In this document: one piece after another, positions 21,563-32,532 of the stretch
Numbering within the stretch: position 1 is the stretch's first letter
Layout: each line of letters begins with the position of its first letter
Origin: Bacteroidota bacterium
Lineage (GTDB): Bacteria; Bacteroidota; Bacteroidia; AKYH767-A; OLB10
Assembly (NCBI GenBank): GCA_016709725.1
Contig: JADJMG010000005.1
Location: 347,501 to 411,500, forward strand
Length of the DNA stretch: 64,000 nucleotides
Direction of reading: 5' to 3'
Position numbers and translations under genes: made by a program
Notes under the pieces: generated by a model
The model's database searches: none
What the model was told of the DNA's origin: nothing
The model's input: the letters and a program-made list of their open reading frames with translations, nothing else

Positions 21563-22365
21563 TTAATAGCGAAGTACGAAATTCTCCTTGCTAAGATCCT
21601 TGCTTACAAACAAAATTCCCATCATGAAAATATCGATGCTTAAAGTATAGCGTTTGTCGGCGATGAGTTGCTGCCAAGTTTGGCGCATTTCATCCGACCA
21701 ATTAATATCATCCAACACGATGATTGCATCTTTACTCAACATTGGAAAACACATTTCGACATATTGCAAGGTAGGTTGAAGTTGATGGTGTCCATCTATA
21801 AAGAGAAAATCAATTTCTTTTACTTTCTCCAATAAAGTTGGCAATGTTTTTTCGAACGAGCCAACCACCAATTCGATTTTATAATGCGGAAACTGATTGA
21901 AATTTTCTTGTGCTATACGAGCCGTTTCGGGACAACCTTCTAACGTGAAAACTTTTGCAGATGAATTTCCCGCAGCTTGATAAAGTGCAGAAATACCGAG
22001 TGAAGTTCCCAATTCCACGATGGTCAATGGTTTTAAATAATTGACCAGCCGAAACAACATGCGCGCATAACGTGGAGGTTTAGCCGCATTTTTAGCTATG
22101 TAAGAAATTGATAATTCGTTAAATACTTGTCCGCCAAAACCAGCACCAAAGTCTAAGACTTTAATTTTACGCCTATCCTTTTTAATTTTCTTCTTAACTT
22201 TTCGATGGGCTTCAGGAGATCATACTTTCGATCGAGTTTAAAAACATACTCGTTTAATTGAAAAGCAAAAGGCGCTTGCAACCCATGTCGATTGGTTGCT
22301 TTTAGGTAATAGTTGCAAAATCGATAAACAAAAGAAAGGGTGGAGCCTAGTTTCATGAAGAGCAC
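21563..22365 (-). CDS. Class I SAM-dependent methyltransferase (O-methyltransferase-like), one frameshift
   Basis: About 267 residues joined. The N-terminal part (TNRHGLQAPFAFQLNEYVF) and the segment KVLDFGAGFGGQ are typical of a Bacteroidota methyltransferase family. The SAM-binding motif is IVELGTSLGISALY, followed by FTLEGCPETARIA, and the metal/SAM motif is FLFIDGHHQ. The frame is lost at the four T's 22199-22202 (five expected), giving PIEKVKKKIKKDRRKIK. The substrate is unknown. It lies 126 bases upstream of the ABC ATPase gene and may begin that operon. Confidence 0.82.
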
Positions 22366-22414
22366 AAAGATCGTTCAAATTCCTCAATCGAGGAATGAAA
22401 ATCTCACTTAAAAG

Positions 22415-24010
22415 CTAGTCAAGCTTTATCACTTTTACCGAAAAAAACGAACGCAACTGGGTAGGTTGCAAGAAATATACTCCTGGTTTCAATAAGGATA
22501 CATCCCAGTCCCCTGGCTCTCCTTCTATCATCACTCTACCAATAGCATCTACCAAGACAAGTGATTCCATTTCATTTCCATCCCATCTCACCGTAAGCAT
22601 ATTACTCATCGGATTCGGAAATACTAGGGGTGCAGACAATTCTTCTTTAACTTCTTGAGTTGAAGTAATCGTAGTGCAAGTAGAAAGATTCAACAATGCA
22701 TTTAACTCATTGCACAAATAATTATATTGTTGCAACTGGATGGATGTTAAAGGCTGATTAAACAAATTATTTTGCTCGAGTGAATCTGTAGTCAAATCAT
22801 AAAAACGAGTATTACCCGAATCAAACTTCATCAGTTTATGTGTTTTTGTTTTCATGGCTTTTGCATCCGTAGGTACAGTGTTTACTCGAAACTGCTCTGC
22901 AAAAATCCAATCGCGCACATCAGTGGTATCGTTCCTAATAATTGGATACAAACTTTTACTATCGATGGGTAATTTTGCAGCTGGAATAAAATTTATCCAA
23001 TTCGAAAAGCCTGAAAGATCGAGGATCGTTGCGAACAAATCGGGAGTAGAAACAAGCGCATCACTTTGTCGACCGGGGTTCACTACGGATGGACCCGAGA
23101 TAATCATAGGAACTCGAATTCCGGGTTCGTACACAGTACCTTTTGCGTGGGTTGAATCTATTATTTGAGCAATGGATCGCTCTTCCCCATTATCACCCAT
23201 AAAAATAATGTTGGTACTATCTCTCAAATTATTTGCATCTAAATATTGAAGGAGTCGACCTATCTCAGTATCCATGGCCTCCACCATGGCTTTAAAGTAC
23301 TCCCTTGGATTTGCATTGATATGCGCTTGTGTCCCTGGCAAATTAGAGTAGGAATGCAGATTTGCTGGAGGAAGATGAAAGGGTGAATGTGGAGCATTAA
23401 AAGCAACCCATAGAAAAAATGGATTTGAAGTAGAGAGTGTATCTAACCAAATAATGGCATCGTCTACAGTTTGAGTAGTTGCATAATTGGTAACTGTATC
23501 TACAACACCATTTTTTATTCGAGGCCAATTAAAATAATCACCGATGGCGCCATTAAAATTCCCTGAATACAAATCGTATCCCATGTAGTTTGGAAATATG
23601 CGTTGTGGAATTGGAGTTGGAAGATGCAAATGCCATTTTCCAACATTCGCCGTTTCATATTTCACAGGGGCAAAATCGCGTAAGAGTCGGGCTATGCCTC
23701 TTTCTGCAGTGTCTAATTGTGGCGTACTTGTACTGGCAATTACTTCACCCACTCCCGTTCGAAAACCATAGCGACCGGTAAACAATGCGGCACGAGTGGG
23801 AGAGCATACTGGATTTGCCCAAGCATTATTAAATTGCACGCCTTGCGACAACAAACTCCGAATGGAAGGTGTTGGGGCTGTATCTCCAACATTGGTGTAA
23901 TAGCCTAAATAATCGTTCCCTAAATCATCGGCAATAATGAGGATGGTGTTTTGTTGTGCTTGCGTGAATTGAAATGAAAAAACAAAGAGAAGGAATAGGA
24001 TTTTTTTCAT
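22415..24010 (-). CDS. Secreted sulfatase with T9SS type A sorting domain
   Basis: 531 residues from the ATG at 24010; an upstream ATG at 24049 would put 13 residues before the signal peptide. The signal peptide ends near TQAQ. The alkaline-phosphatase fold has metal-binding Asp-Asp (28-29, IIADD) and the formylglycine motif CSPTR with Cys69 (CxPxR), then GRYGFRTG. Further metal ligands lie in FMGDNGE. A Cys-type motif needs oxidation to formylglycine by a maturase not seen here. The C-terminal 80 residues (VFPNPMSNMLTVRW and LKPGVYFLQ) are a T9SS sorting domain, so the enzyme is exported or surface anchored. It is probably a desulfating enzyme for polysaccharides. Confidence 0.9.
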   Translation of the reverse strand: MKKILFLLFVFSFQFTQAQQNTILIIADDLGNDYLGYYTNVGDTAPTPSIRSLLSQGVQFNNAWANPVCSPTRAALFTGRYGFRTGVGEVIASTSTPQLDTAERGIARLLRDFAPVKYETANVGKWHLHLPTPIPQRIFPNYMGYDLYSGNFNGAIGDYFNWPRIKNGVVDTVTNYATTQTVDDAIIWLDTLSTSNPFFLWVAFNAPHSPFHLPPANLHSYSNLPGTQAHINANPREYFKAMVEAMDTEIGRLLQYLDANNLRDSTNIIFMGDNGEERSIAQIIDSTHAKGTVYEPGIRVPMIISGPSVVNPGRQSDALVSTPDLFATILDLSGFSNWINFIPAAKLPIDSKSLYPIIRNDTTDVRDWIFAEQFRVNTVPTDAKAMKTKTHKLMKFDSGNTRFYDLTTDSLEQNNLFNQPLTSIQLQQYNYLCNELNALLNLSTCTTITSTQEVKEELSAPLVFPNPMSNMLTVRWDGNEMESLVLVDAIGRVMIEGEPGDWDVSLLKPGVYFLQPTQLRSFFSVKVIKLD

Positions 24011-24086
24011 GGGTTGATGATTGAGATCCATTGGAGTTAATTCCTCCAATAAAGTTTAACGCTGAAGTTTAACAATCCACCCAATT

Positions 24087-25001
24087 CTACTCTTCTCTGT
24101 TCTTCAACTGAGAAAGCAAAATACTTACGGCTAATACAATCACCACTACAAACAAAGCCCATTCTACAGGGATATGATAGAATTTTGAAATCAACATTTT
24201 TATTCCAACAAACGAGAGAATAATGGCTAATCCGTATTTCAAATACTTAAATAAATCCATCATACCGCTTAAAGCAAAAAACAATGAACGAAGTCCGAGG
24301 ATGGCGAAGACATTACTGGTGTAAACAATAAATGGATCGCTGCTGATGGACAAAACCGCCGGAATTGAATCTACGGCAAAAACTAAATCTGTAAAATCGA
24401 CAACAACTAAAACAATGAATAAAGGTGTCGCCACCCATTTTAAATTTTCTTTTACGAAGAAATATTTTCCATGATACTTATCGGTAACAGGTAATATGGC
24501 TTTGCAGGCACGCACAAAAATATTTCGATCGAGTTGAGGATCTTCTTCATCCTTTTGAAACAACATTTTGATACCGGTGAAAAGTAAAATACCACCGAAG
24601 ATGTAAATCATCCAATCGAATTTATCGAACAAAGCAATCCCTACTAAAATGAATGTTCCTCTTAAAATAAGTGCTCCTAAAATTCCCCAAAACAAAACAC
24701 GATGTTGGTACATTTTGGGAACCTTGAAATAATTAAAGATGACAATAAACACAAATAAATTATCGACACTCAACGACCATTCGATCACATAACCTGTTAA
24801 AAATTCAAATGCTTTTACGGGTCCGAACCAATAATATACGAGTCCATTAAACGCCATGGCCAATGACGACCAAAATGCCACCCACAAAATGGATTCCTTA
24901 AAAGTAACTTCCTTTTCCTTCTTATTTACAATGAGCAAATCAAAAGCCAGCATGGCCAGAATAAAAACATTAAATCCCACCCAAAACATACTGTTTTCCA
25001 T
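24087..25001 (-). CDS. TerC family integral membrane protein
   Basis: 304 residues with about eight or nine hydrophobic spans. The TerC/Alx hallmarks are EWSLSVDNLFVFIVIFNYF, DFTDLVFAVDSIPAVLSIS and FAILGLRSLFFAL. Members act in manganese or other metal ion homeostasis and were first linked to tellurium resistance. The acidic D/N residues in the NLF and DFTDLVFAVDS segments are the presumed metal-binding sites. I see no yybP-ykoY riboswitch upstream. It lies 76 bases before the sulfatase on the same strand, and cotranscription is uncertain. Confidence 0.92.
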   Translation of the reverse strand: MENSMFWVGFNVFILAMLAFDLLIVNKKEKEVTFKESILWVAFWSSLAMAFNGLVYYWFGPVKAFEFLTGYVIEWSLSVDNLFVFIVIFNYFKVPKMYQHRVLFWGILGALILRGTFILVGIALFDKFDWMIYIFGGILLFTGIKMLFQKDEEDPQLDRNIFVRACKAILPVTDKYHGKYFFVKENLKWVATPLFIVLVVVDFTDLVFAVDSIPAVLSISSDPFIVYTSNVFAILGLRSLFFALSGMMDLFKYLKYGLAIILSFVGIKMLISKFYHIPVEWALFVVVIVLAVSILLSQLKNREE

Positions 25002-25168
25002 GGTGCAAAAGTAGTAATAGGAATTGATTAATGTTTAGGTCAATAATATTATTGGAGCAGTCCATTTTAAAATAACCTATATTTAATCAAAAGGAATATT
25101 AAATTTTCAACTGACCCCTTGCATTTTCGAAAAACTTTTTTACATTCGTTGAACCAAATCTCATTTTT

Positions 25169-25576
25169 ATGGATAAATATCTGATTGCTTTACGAAGAAA
25201 GACCCTTCTTTTACTCTTTATTCTTTTTTCAGGAATCCCACTGCAAGCGCAGTCTAATTTTGACGCTTATGTTATCACTTCCGCACCTGTGAATGATAAA
25301 GTGATGGGGACCATGTTTGTCACGTTGGTTGACACCAATCAGGTAGAGTTTATTGAGATTAAACTCGGAATTAATGAAGGTATTTTTAATTTGTTTGATT
25401 ATAGTTTTGTTTATGATCAAACCACAAGTTTACCTACAGGTTGCACCTGGAATCGTGTGGGAACTAAATTGAACCTTTCATTGGGTGAATTTGATTACAG
25501 CGATGTTCTATTTGGAAGTGTTCGCGTGAAAAGCAATGGGGTATGGAGCGATGCATTCGCTTTTGTAACTAATTAG
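25169..25576 (+). CDS. Small secreted protein, unknown function
   Basis: 135 residues. A long n-region is followed by a hydrophobic signal segment ending LQAQ, then about 100 residues with a beta-rich look (SNFDAYVITSAPVNDKVMGT, FVTLVDTNQVEFIEIKLG). I do not recognise the family. It has two Cys or fewer, no sorting tail and no obvious active site. It starts a plus-strand secretome block and is separated from the giant glycosidase gene by 82 bases. That spacing would allow a common transcript, and a role as a partner of it is only a guess. Confidence 0.6.
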   Translation: MDKYLIALRRKTLLLLFILFSGIPLQAQSNFDAYVITSAPVNDKVMGTMFVTLVDTNQVEFIEIKLGINEGIFNLFDYSFVYDQTTSLPTGCTWNRVGTKLNLSLGEFDYSDVLFGSVRVKSNGVWSDAFAFVTN

Positions 25577-25658
25577 TTTGAGTTCGATTGCCTTTTATAA
25601 AGGTGAATTATTGTTTGCAATTCCTGTAATTTAATACATTCTTATTCCTGATTTTACT

Positions 25659-28600
25659 ATGAAAACAACCCACTACAATTTATTATTTCGGTTATGTTTA
25701 ACTGTACTCTTGCTTTCGATGAATTTGATTTCAGAAGCTGGCAACTACACCTGGAACGGTACCACCAATAACCAATGGGGGACAGCTGCCAACTGGTCAG
25801 GCGGTGTAGTGCCTTCCACTAATGATACGGTCAATGTCGGGAGTGGGAGCGATACCATACTTATTGCGGCTAACACTACAATATATAAGTTAACTATCAG
25901 CGGCAGGGCCATAAATATCGGGGGTTATGAGCTGGAAATTACCAATAATGCAACGCTCAGCGGAGGTAAAATTTATAACGGAACATTAAAACTCAGAGGC
26001 AATTTAGTCACCTTCGATGGAACGAATACTGATTGTACTATTGATTGCATCACCGCACAATTAGAGCTCAGCGGTGGAGTGTTTGATGGAGAAGGGAGTT
26101 TTGAGCATAACGGCACCTCTAATGGTTTTGGGGATGGGGGATGTGTTTTCAATGCTCAAACAGTTATAAAAAAAAGTACCAATTCTGTTCTACGACTTGG
26201 GCAGGCTTTGCCGGATACTTTTAACAGCCGGGTTGAATTTATAAATACTTCCAAAGGACCGCTGGAAATCTCCCATGGTAGCGCTTCTGTTTTTTATGAT
26301 TTGGTCTCGCTGACATGCACTGGAATAAGTTCCACAATGACGATTGGTAATGCCACACATTCCGTTCAATTATTGGACAAAGCGGCGCTGGTAACAGGTG
26401 AAGGAGGACTGACCGATGGAATTATCACCCTTAAAGGTATTCACCAAAGCAGTCAGGAGAGCAATGAATTAATCGGAGACGATGGGCTGGTGATCAATAT
26501 AGATTCCTGTACTTTTAACGCTGATGTTACTCTTACAGCACCTTCCATACTCTTGAAAAATTCGGTTTTTACAGGCGATGTTGCGTTTACCAAAACACGA
26601 ACATCCTCGAATAGTCATTGCTACGGCGGTAATGCTTTTTACGGAAGTGTCACACTGGATAATCAGGATAGCTACAGCGCATTCCGCTTCGCGAACATTA
26701 CAGGAGATCATTTTTATAACAATGTCATATTTGTTCCGGAAAGCAATGAAATACAAATGGCCTACAAAGGCAACACGTGGTTTGAAGGAGATGCATCCAT
26801 AAACAGCAGCGAAATTTATTTTAACACCAACAACGGAAAAGTCATTTTGTCGGGCGAAAATAACCAGACCTTAGAAGGAACTGACCCCTATCAGTTTTGC
26901 AAATTGGAAATAAGTAAAACTTCCGGATCAGTTCAATTGAATCAGAAGGCCTTTATCGATTCGGCGATCACCTTTGAAAGCGGAATCCTTTACACGGACT
27001 CACTTCTCACCTTAAAGGCAACGGCTACCACTACAGGTGCTAGTAACCAAAGTTTTGTAGATGGCACGGTTAAGAAAATTGGGAATACCGCTTTTGTTTT
27101 TCCGGTGGGGGATGAAGAACACTATTATCCGGCGGGGATTACACCTCCAGCTACAGCCTCTGATGCCTTTCAGTGTAAGTACATCGGTCAACACACTAAT
27201 TTATCTGAAAACAGTGATTCAACTATTACCAGTCTTTCACAATGTCAATATTGAAAAATCGAGCGAATATCCGGATCCGCTGTTGTTTCCGTTACACTAT
27301 ATTGGGATAGCCTTGGCTGTGGGGTTCTAGACACTGCCGGCTTGATCCTTGCCAATTGGAATGGAAGTATCTGGAAAGATCTGGGAAGAAGTAGTTCTAC
27401 CGGTAATGCACTCATCGGCTCTATTACCAATTTGAGCACTGTAGCAGAATTCACCTATTTTACTCTGGCCAGTGTAGCAGCAATGGTAACACTTACTCCA
27501 ACATTAGACAATGTAAAGACCAGAACAATGCCAGAAGATTTTTTTGGGTATAATGGCAACAATACAATTAAATCAGATGATGACGGTGTCAACTTACAGA
27601 GTTGGGAAATGATCAGAGATCATGATGATAATGCGAATGGAATTACACTGAAAAAGTATTTGCGAGACAAATATGTTACCTTAATGCGACTGCCTGCTGG
27701 AACAATTAGCAATTATTCCGATTGGAGAACAGGCTACCCGATTTACGAAAAGGACCTTCCAATTGGCTGGAAATACCGACAAAATGCCTATAGGCTTCCC
27801 ATGAACAGGACCGGGAATGAATTTCAGTTTATTAGCGATAATTTATCCAGAATCGGAGCCAGACCTATCATTGCTTTTAATTTATTATCCTCTGTATTTT
27901 ATTATGAACTTGCTTCGCTTTATAGAATGAACGAGGTGAATCTTCCGGTAAAATATATTGAACTTGGCAACGAGTTTTATTTAAGTAACGATCAGTATTA
28001 TGAGGTATTTCCTAGTGTAGACAGTTACATGGACAAGGCAATAGAATGGGCAGAGGATATAAAACAAATTGCGGCGTTCGAAAATACTAAAGTTGCAGTA
28101 GTTGGAGCAACCGCTTCTGAAGGTAGTTCAGGCCGGCAAAGATTATGGCTTGACCAGGTGTTAAACAGATTAAGAGGTGTAAACAGTGTTGATGCTATAA
28201 CGCTTCATAATTATATTAGAATAAATGCCAACGGTAACTCCTGTGTGGGCTCATTGGCAAATGCCGGCTTGGAATCCTTTATCCTCGCCGCATTCAATAA
28301 CGCATACGAATTACAACACAATGAGTTGGTCAAAATCCGGATTCATAACATTAAGGATAGTTTTGATAAAGAAGTTTGGTTCACAGAATTTAACCTTGAT
28401 GATGATCTGGACCTTGGAACAGGAACCTGGGCTCATGGTTTGCTCAATACTATTATGGCCCTAAAATACATTGAGAGTCGAGATGTTACCAAAGTCATTT
28501 CACACACCATGCTGGCTGGAGCAAAATATGGTAATATCTTTGAAAACGACGATGCCTTCCGGTTTATTGAATGTCATGGATATCCCATTGTAGTCAACCC

Positions 28601-31600
28601 AAATCAAATTGGAGGAATCCCTACTTTACCTATCGAAAAATCGGCTTTGGGTACTGCCCTGGATGCAGTAGCCTATATAACGAGAGGTTCAGTGTCTGCT
28701 ACGCCCATTCTTTTCAATGGAGCCAATAAACTCGCGGGAAGTGATTTTGATGAACTTTATGGATGGAAATTTGAAGATGAGTACGGAAATGACAATTCGA
28801 TTTTTGTAAATACTGGAACAACTGGGTATTACCTGAATCTAACCAACATTTATTCTACGGTTAATCCATCGCTATTCAATGCGAAAAGGATTGTGGCATT
28901 TAACAATAGTTATGTGATAACACAGGATGCTGTAAATACAATTCCACAGCTTAATTCAACGCAATATTTATATTTTACTGATAATCCCTGGAAATTAGTT
29001 GGTCCCACACATTTGCTACATATTCCGGCCTTTTCAATCGTGGTCTTGAAGCCTCTTACCGCAAACGCAACTGTTAACGCACGGTTGAGTGACGATGTGA
29101 TTTGTGAAGGAACGAATACAATTTTAACGATAGAAAGTACAAGTAGTTTTACTCCTACTGCAACAAATGCAACTTTAACACAAATTGAACACATAAACGA
29201 TCGCTATATATACAGTGTAATTCCAACTTCAACCGGAACAATTACAATCACACCTTGCAGTAGCTGTAGCACGCTTCAATTGCAAGTATATCCTAATATT
29301 ACCGGATTTACAGTCAGTGGACCTACAACCTATTGCCCAGGCAGTGCTTCCATTGAACTGGAGGCAAGTTTTTCGGCCGGGTCAGGTGGCTCGAATACCT
29401 TGGATTATTCTTATTTATGGGCGCCTGGTTCAGGGCTGGTCTCCAGTACTTGTAATAATACACCAATGTGCGATAAGATTTGGGTTGCACCTAAAAGAAC
29501 AACTACTTATACTGCTTATGTGACCGATGGACGATGCTGGGCATCACAAAGTATTACTGTCACTGTACCCGTAAATGAATTTGATCTTGGTAGTGATATT
29601 CAGTTTTGTTCAGGAGCATCAATTACACTTAGTAGTTCATATGTTGATCCAAATACAAGCACAACTCCAACTTACCAATGGTCAACAGGGACACCTTCTG
29701 GAACTTCAACCACTCTTTCCCCTTCCACAAATATATCAGTCACCCTTACAATAACCGACGGTTTATGTTCTATCTCAGATGTGATTGATCTCAAAATGAT
29801 AAACTGTTGTACTGGAATAACGGGAGACGCAGTAGCAGAACCGTCCATTCACAATTTCCCCAACAGCATTAGTAATGCATATTATATCACAACTGAAGAG
29901 TTCGCTGCTGCCTGCAGTACAGCTGGATATTCTATAAAATATTTTGATAAAGATGGAATTCTTACGACGAACTCATCAAAAGGGCAAGCGTGGAAATAGA
30001 TGGTGCTTTAGTACCTTCTTCAAAAAAATTTATATTAATGGCGAATTAAGAATACAAGATGATTATTTCGACAATCCTTCAAATACCAATCCTGACATCG
30101 ATGGATTGGGCTTGATTCTGAATAACTGTAACATTAAATTTGCTGAAAATGCCGGTATCAACATCGAATATGGACAATTGAAAATGGAAAATTGTACACT
30201 TCAGGCTTGCAGCAGCATTATGTGGAAGGGCATTTACGCCCTGGGTTTAGGCCCCAAAGATCATCTTCCGGTGGAAATCACAGACTGCATTATAAAAGAT
30301 GCCATTCAGGTGTTTGATCTTAAAAATGATGTTCCATTTACATTTACAAACAATACTTTTGAAAACAACTACTCTGATGTGTTATTGACCAATTACTTTG
30401 GCACAATACCATCTGATGTATTTATTGGCAACGACTTTAAAGCTACAAGTCTTTTCTCCCCTTATACAGGTCAACAAAAATTTGCGGCCATTCAGTTAGT
30501 AAATGTTAAAAACATCACTATTGGCGAAGATGTTTCTGGCAGTGAAAATGAATTCAGCAATTCATTGTACGGTCTGAAATCTGAAAATGCCTCCTTTAAA
30601 CTGATCAATAATACTTTTAAGGCAATCGGTGATTTTACCAACTCAACGACACCTGGTGCCTGTGTCTATGCTACATCTGAGTTTGATTACTCGGACCGGG
30701 AGATTACTCTTGGTAATGGCACTAATGCAGGTGAGAATATTTTTGAAAGCAGCACCAATGGTGTAATTGTTGATGGAGAATCGCATTTCTACATAAAAAA
30801 CAATGTTTTTGGCATGCCAACTTCTTATTCGGATAAAATACGCGATTATTGTATAAAAGCAGAGAACATTGGGAAAATGAATTTGGAAATTAACGGTATA
30901 AACAGTTTTTATGATTACAAGTTTGGAATCTGGTTATCCAACTCTAAAGCATATAAAAGTTTCCTTGTCAGCAATAACGACTTCTATAATTTTGATGCCA
31001 ACATCACTTCTACAACAAACTATGAAGGAACAGCTATAGCCGTACTTCAGCCATTTTCAACAATTGTTCCAAACGCGGAAATTTCAGACAATAGAATTGG
31101 GAGATTTATCAACTCTTCCCAGACTCAACCGCGAAATGGAATTGTTGTTTCGATGATGAAAAACATCAAAGTGTCCCTAAATACAATTAAGTATAAAGTC
31201 AATACTTCATCTCCAGCATTTAATTATCACGGCATCTGGCTGCAACAATGTGACTATGCACGTTTAATTGACAATGAGATCACCAATACAGTCACTACTT
31301 TCCCGTCTCAAATCGGAACGGCTTTAACAGGGATGGAGATGAACGATTGTAACAATACCTGCATAGAATTATCAAAAATAAATAAAATGGGAATTGGTAT
31401 GCGATTTACAGGTAACTCCAATGTGCAATCGCTTTATGAGAATGAGATCAATAATTACGATACCGCTTATTTTGTGGATAATGCTTTCATTGGCTCATCG
31501 GTGGGAAGAGGTAGTCCTCCTATTGTTATGAATAATAAATGGACGAGAACAAATTCTTCACTTACTTCGGGAAAAGTGGATGGGGTTGTTTCAACTAGTG

Positions 31601-32493
31601 TACAAATCGATTGGTATTATCAATTCTCTACAAACGGCGAATACACTCCGACGGGACCGCTTGTTGTTCCTGGCTTGCATTCTAGTTATACAGATAAAAG
31701 CCTATGCCCATCTTCTACGATTTATATCGATTTTGACGACCCTCCTTATACCTCAAACCTGCGCAACGCCAATTATGGCCCCGTGGTAGGCGATACGGCA
31801 CGCTATCCAGTAGAATATGAATCCAACTTCCGAGTATTGGCCCGCTCATCCTTATACCTTACATTAAAGCACAATCCCGAAATTTTAAGCATGAATGATC
31901 CGGCTGACGATGCTTTTGTAGAATTCTACTACAATTTGTCAGGACAAAATGTACAGCTTTTTGACTCGGTAATGACCCTCATTCAGGAAGAAAAATATGA
32001 TGAAGCTGAAGTTTTAAACGAATCTATTGAAGACACCATAGCCATTGATGAAAAGCTTAAAATTAGCTTGCGGATGTATTTAAAAACAATGCAACCTGAT
32101 AGCATGCTTTCTGCTGCGGATTCTGCGCAGTTATTAGAAATAGCTTACCTTAATCCGTTATATTTCGGCACTGGAGTTTATATTGCACGCAATATTCTGA
32201 ACCTTGAAATATATGATGTCAACTCCGGCTCTTACAGATTAATGAGCAATAAAGTTGAGAACAAACCTTTTAGTGCATTTATACAACCTAATCCCGGTAG
32301 CGATTATATCTCCATCATTTGTTCTGACAGTGATGCACCGGACAGAATTCGAATTCAATCTATAGAAGGAAAAGATCTTGACTTGCCGATTTCAAACTCA
32401 ATGGTTGATATTTCCCAACTCCCACCTGGCATGTATCTATGTAGTGTCACCAAATCTGGTAGAACGGTTATAAATAAGTTTATAAAACTATAA
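25659..32493 (+). CDS. Giant T9SS-exported glycosidase/beta-helix protein, interrupted by one stop and two frameshifts
   Basis: About 2278 residues joined. Order: signal peptide (1-27); a beta-solenoid-like region opening with NYTWNGTTNNQWGTAANWSG (28-500); a clan GH-A barrel (about 620-1000) with acid/base candidate Glu772 in ELGNEFY and nucleophile candidate Glu910 in VWFTEFN; Ig-like repeats (1120-1390); a right-handed beta-helix with many N-turns (1440-2000); an alpha-helical piece; and a T9SS type A tail (FIQPNPGSDYISI, LPPGMYLCSV). Breaks: TGA at 27252-27254 where a Trp is expected (SQCQY-stop-KIERIS, same frame continues), a missing base near 29989-29991, and seven A's for eight at 30022-30028. 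GH79/GH51-like folds are the nearest guess; the substrate is unknown. Confidence 0.78.
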
Positions 32494-32532
32494 ATGAGAT
32501 GCGAATTTAGTTTTAAGTAAGTAATAATAATA

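Noticed and set aside
25002..25168. yybP-ykoY manganese riboswitch upstream of terC
   Set aside because: I could not find the conserved loops in this A+T-rich leader.
27252..27254. Reassignment of TGA to Trp in this genome
   Set aside because: TGA ends other genes normally, and the TGA in the DUF1684 gene is at an Arg-like position, so no consistent recoding is seen.
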